Source: a bacterium (GTDB lineage: Bacteria > Patescibacteriota > Gracilibacteria > Peribacterales > Peribacteraceae). Taken from it: 47,580 bases of DNA. The DNA is taken from contig JAQCIJ010000005.1 of the NCBI GenBank assembly GCA_027592135.1, positions 1 through 47,580 of the forward strand, written 5' to 3'. This document shows, one piece after another, positions 45,432 through 47,580 of the stretch. The stretch's first letter is position 1. Each line of letters starts with the position of its first letter. The notes beneath the pieces were generated by a model that saw only the letters and a list, made by a program, of their open reading frames with translations, made no database searches and was not told the DNA's origin. Both the position numbers and the translations under genes were made by a program.

Positions 45432-47189
45432 ATGAACATTCCAAACACTTCACGCATGATGGCACTTGCCATTACATTTGCACTTACCTCTTCTGTACTT
45501 GCGACTCACGTCGTAACAGCACAGCTTTCTCCAGTAAAGCTACACCGATCTGAAGGAAAAACAATCACCATTGACGAGTCAGATGATGATGACGGTACAT
45601 CAAGCTACTGTGGTGACTACACTGTCGATGAAGGAGAAGAATGTGATGATGGTGATGATAAAAATGGAAAGCCTTGGAGTGAATGCGGTGAGGACTGTCG
45701 CTACAAAACACGAGAAGTCTGTGGTGATGGAACATCATCTGGCGAGGAAGAATGTGATGATGGAAACGGAGATAATAGCGATGGATGTACTAATAACTGC
45801 AAAAAAGCAAAGTGTGGAGATGGATATATTCAACCGAGTCACGATGAGAAATGTGATGCAGGATGGAGGAACGGAAAGGCTTCGAGTCATTGTACTAATA
45901 AATGTACTATTCGCCCTGTTTGTGGAAATGGAACTGTAGAAGAAAATGAGGAATGTCGTAAAAAGCCCGTCTGTGGGAACGGTATCGTAGAAGGAGCAGA
46001 AGAGTGTGATGATGGAGCAAGCTTTGCCAGTGGTTGTAACGATGAATGTCGCTATGCGACTGAAGAAGAGCTTTGTGGAAACGGTAGCCTCAATAATAAT
46101 GAAGAATGTGACAAAGGAGATAACAACGGTACTGCGGATGCAGAGTGTTCTAAAACCTGTAAAAATGTTGAGCGTCCAAACCCTACTCTTCCGCCTACTG
46201 ATGATGATGATGACAATGGCACTGTTACTCCTCCTACCGATGGAGGAAATACATCAGCACCTAGTACAGATGATGACGATGGAGTAGCTCCACAAGTACG
46301 TCCTGCTGCACCAGTAAACACTGACGAACTCGAAAAAAATCGTATAGATGAGCTACGAAGAAAACGTCAAGAAATCGAGGCTCGTGTAAAAGCACAAAAG
46401 CAACTTGATCGTGAAAAAGCAAAAGAAGCAAAAGAAGCCAATACTGAGCATGAAGAAGAAGTAACGACAGAAGCTCCAGAAAGTGAACTTCTCTGTTACG
46501 ATACTGCAGGAGTACTGACAGATGATCGACAATTGTGTGATGCAGACCAGGGCCAATTCCTTAATACAGAATCTGTCGATGATGAAACTGCACAAGTAGC
46601 ACTCCTCAAAAAGTTTAAAGGAGACAACGTAGCAGAAAGCCACAGAGCTGATCTGATTCAAACCATGCAAGGAGCACGTAAGCGCTTGAATGCACTTCTT
46701 GAGAGCGATAATCACAAAGACGATGTAACAAAGTATCTTGGTGAATCTATTGCATGGCTCGACCGTGGTATCACCTACTTCTCTGAAGGACCAAAGAGCA
46801 GCGAAGAAGTGCAGCAGATGGTTCTGCCTGTAAAGCAACTTCTCGTACAAGCAAAAGCGCTTATACAGCAAGAAAAAGCCCTACCGACAGAACGAGTAGA
46901 GATTGACCCTATTGTCATTAAGACTGAGCGGTTGCTTCTGAAGTTCAGGGAGTCGTTTGTCGCACTGGCTCGCGGTGGAGTAGAACTGGATCAAGATGCA
47001 CTTACTGCGTACGTTGATGCAGCTGGACAGTTTGTAGAGATCCGTAGCGCATGTGCAGCCAATGCCATGGAATGCGGTCGCCTTCATAGTGTTCTAGAAC
47101 TTTTAAAAACTGTACAGGGTCCAATTCAAGAAGCATTTGGTGAGAACCCAGAGATTTATGAGGCCGTACAAGCCAAGTTTGAAAACTAG
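45432..47189 (+). CDS. Large secreted protein with myxococcal-type Cys-rich repeats and helical C-terminus
   Basis: Repeats such as CGDGTSSGEEECDDGNGDNSDGCTNNCKKAKCGDG; D-rich linkers; signal peptide. Confidence 0.85.
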   Translation: MNIPNTSRMMALAITFALTSSVLATHVVTAQLSPVKLHRSEGKTITIDESDDDDGTSSYCGDYTVDEGEECDDGDDKNGKPWSECGEDCRYKTREVCGDGTSSGEEECDDGNGDNSDGCTNNCKKAKCGDGYIQPSHDEKCDAGWRNGKASSHCTNKCTIRPVCGNGTVEENEECRKKPVCGNGIVEGAEECDDGASFASGCNDECRYATEEELCGNGSLNNNEECDKGDNNGTADAECSKTCKNVERPNPTLPPTDDDDDNGTVTPPTDGGNTSAPSTDDDDGVAPQVRPAAPVNTDELEKNRIDELRRKRQEIEARVKAQKQLDREKAKEAKEANTEHEEEVTTEAPESELLCYDTAGVLTDDRQLCDADQGQFLNTESVDDETAQVALLKKFKGDNVAESHRADLIQTMQGARKRLNALLESDNHKDDVTKYLGESIAWLDRGITYFSEGPKSSEEVQQMVLPVKQLLVQAKALIQQEKALPTERVEIDPIVIKTERLLLKFRESFVALARGGVELDQDALTAYVDAAGQFVEIRSACAANAMECGRLHSVLELLKTVQGPIQEAFGENPEIYEAVQAKFEN

Positions 47190-47210
47190 TTTGTAGTTTG
47201 TAGTTTGTAG
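47190..47210. repeat. TTTGTAG heptamer x3
   Basis: Three perfect copies immediately after the stop of 45432..47189. Confidence 0.95.
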
Positions 47211-47237
47211 AAAAAGCGACCGAGTGGTCGCTTTTTT
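47211..47237 (+). terminator. Rho-independent terminator (bidirectional)
   Basis: AAAAA-GCGACC-GAGT-GGTCGC-TTTTTT. Confidence 0.9.
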
Positions 47238-47257
47238 AGATAGTAATATATTGATAC

Positions 47258-47476
47258 TTACGCCACTGCCTCTGGTTCACTATCTGAATCTGGGAACACT
47301 TCTTCTGCTCGATCAATTATTGCAGTTAATCTTGTTTGAAAATCAGGAGTCCGATCATCAAAAGCCCCCTCCATCAGAATTTCTGAAACTTCAAGTGCTG
47401 ATGCTTTTTGGGCATCAGTAAGAGCATCTCTATCCATAGCTTCTAATCTTTCTGTAAATACATTTAGACGTTGCAT
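47258..47476 (-). CDS. Small hypothetical protein, 72 aa
   Basis: ORF MQRLNVFTERLEAMDRDALTDAQKASALEVSEIL...; no recognised family. Confidence 0.5.
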   Translation of the reverse strand: MQRLNVFTERLEAMDRDALTDAQKASALEVSEILMEGAFDDRTPDFQTRLTAIIDRAEEVFPDSDSEPEAVA

Positions 47477-47513
47477 TTCAGGTAGCTGTGCTAGGTCTAT
47501 TAGTTTATCACAA

Positions 47514-47564
47514 CGACCTCATCCCCCAACCCTTCTCCACTGCGGTGGAGAAGGGAGCTCTGCT
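47514..47564. repeat. Palindromic intergenic repeat, copy 2
   Basis: CGACCTCATCCCCCAACCCTTCTCCACTGCGGTGGAGAAGGGAGCTCTGC; CCCTTCTCCAC/GTGGAGAAGGG arms. Confidence 0.75.
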
Positions 47565-47580
47565 TAAGAAGAAAACAAGA

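Noticed and set aside
1-47580. tRNA or rRNA genes
   Set aside because: No T-loop GTTCGAATCC-type motif with a matching cloverleaf or rRNA landmark found by eye; a tRNAscan run would be decisive.

Overview
A bacterial chromosome window, probably CPR/Patescibacteria: no rpmD/L30 at its usual site, CPR-style S-layer/CAP surface proteins, and UGA and UAG both used as normal stops. About 20 kb on the minus strand is a near-continuous S10-spc-alpha ribosomal superoperon: L3-L4-L23-L2-S19-L22-S3-L16-L29-S17-L14-L24-L5-S14-S8-L6-L18-S5 / DJ-1 / opposite-strand CAP gene / L15-SecY-Adk-Map-membrane protein-IF1-L36-S13-S11-S4-RpoA-L17-L13-S9. After it come a thermonuclease lipoprotein, a DUF3307-like protein, an EamA transporter, class I LysRS, an HD protein, and a ~13 kb surface-glycan cluster (26.4-39.4 kb) with two sulfotransferase domains, one fused to a glycosyltransferase, two FkbM methyltransferases and a Wzm/Wzt-type ABC exporter. 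The right end has a beta-CASP RNase, CAP, SLH and Cys-rich secreted proteins and a sensor kinase split by an in-frame TAG. The most notable non-gene signals are: (1) operon spacers built from different-sequence short tandem repeats of 7-9 or 14 bp, often overlapping stop codons; (2) many genes with a TATAAT/TATACT box only 6-10 nt before the start codon, implying leaderless transcription, including two compact divergent promoters; (3) two families of palindromic, MITE-like intergenic repeats; (4) S/T-rich C-terminal tails on several ribosomal proteins; (5) a 50-aa membrane ORF and a Cys-rich mini-ORF absent from the ORF track. No rRNA, tRNA or CRISPR was recognised. All homology calls come from reading the translations; no search was run.
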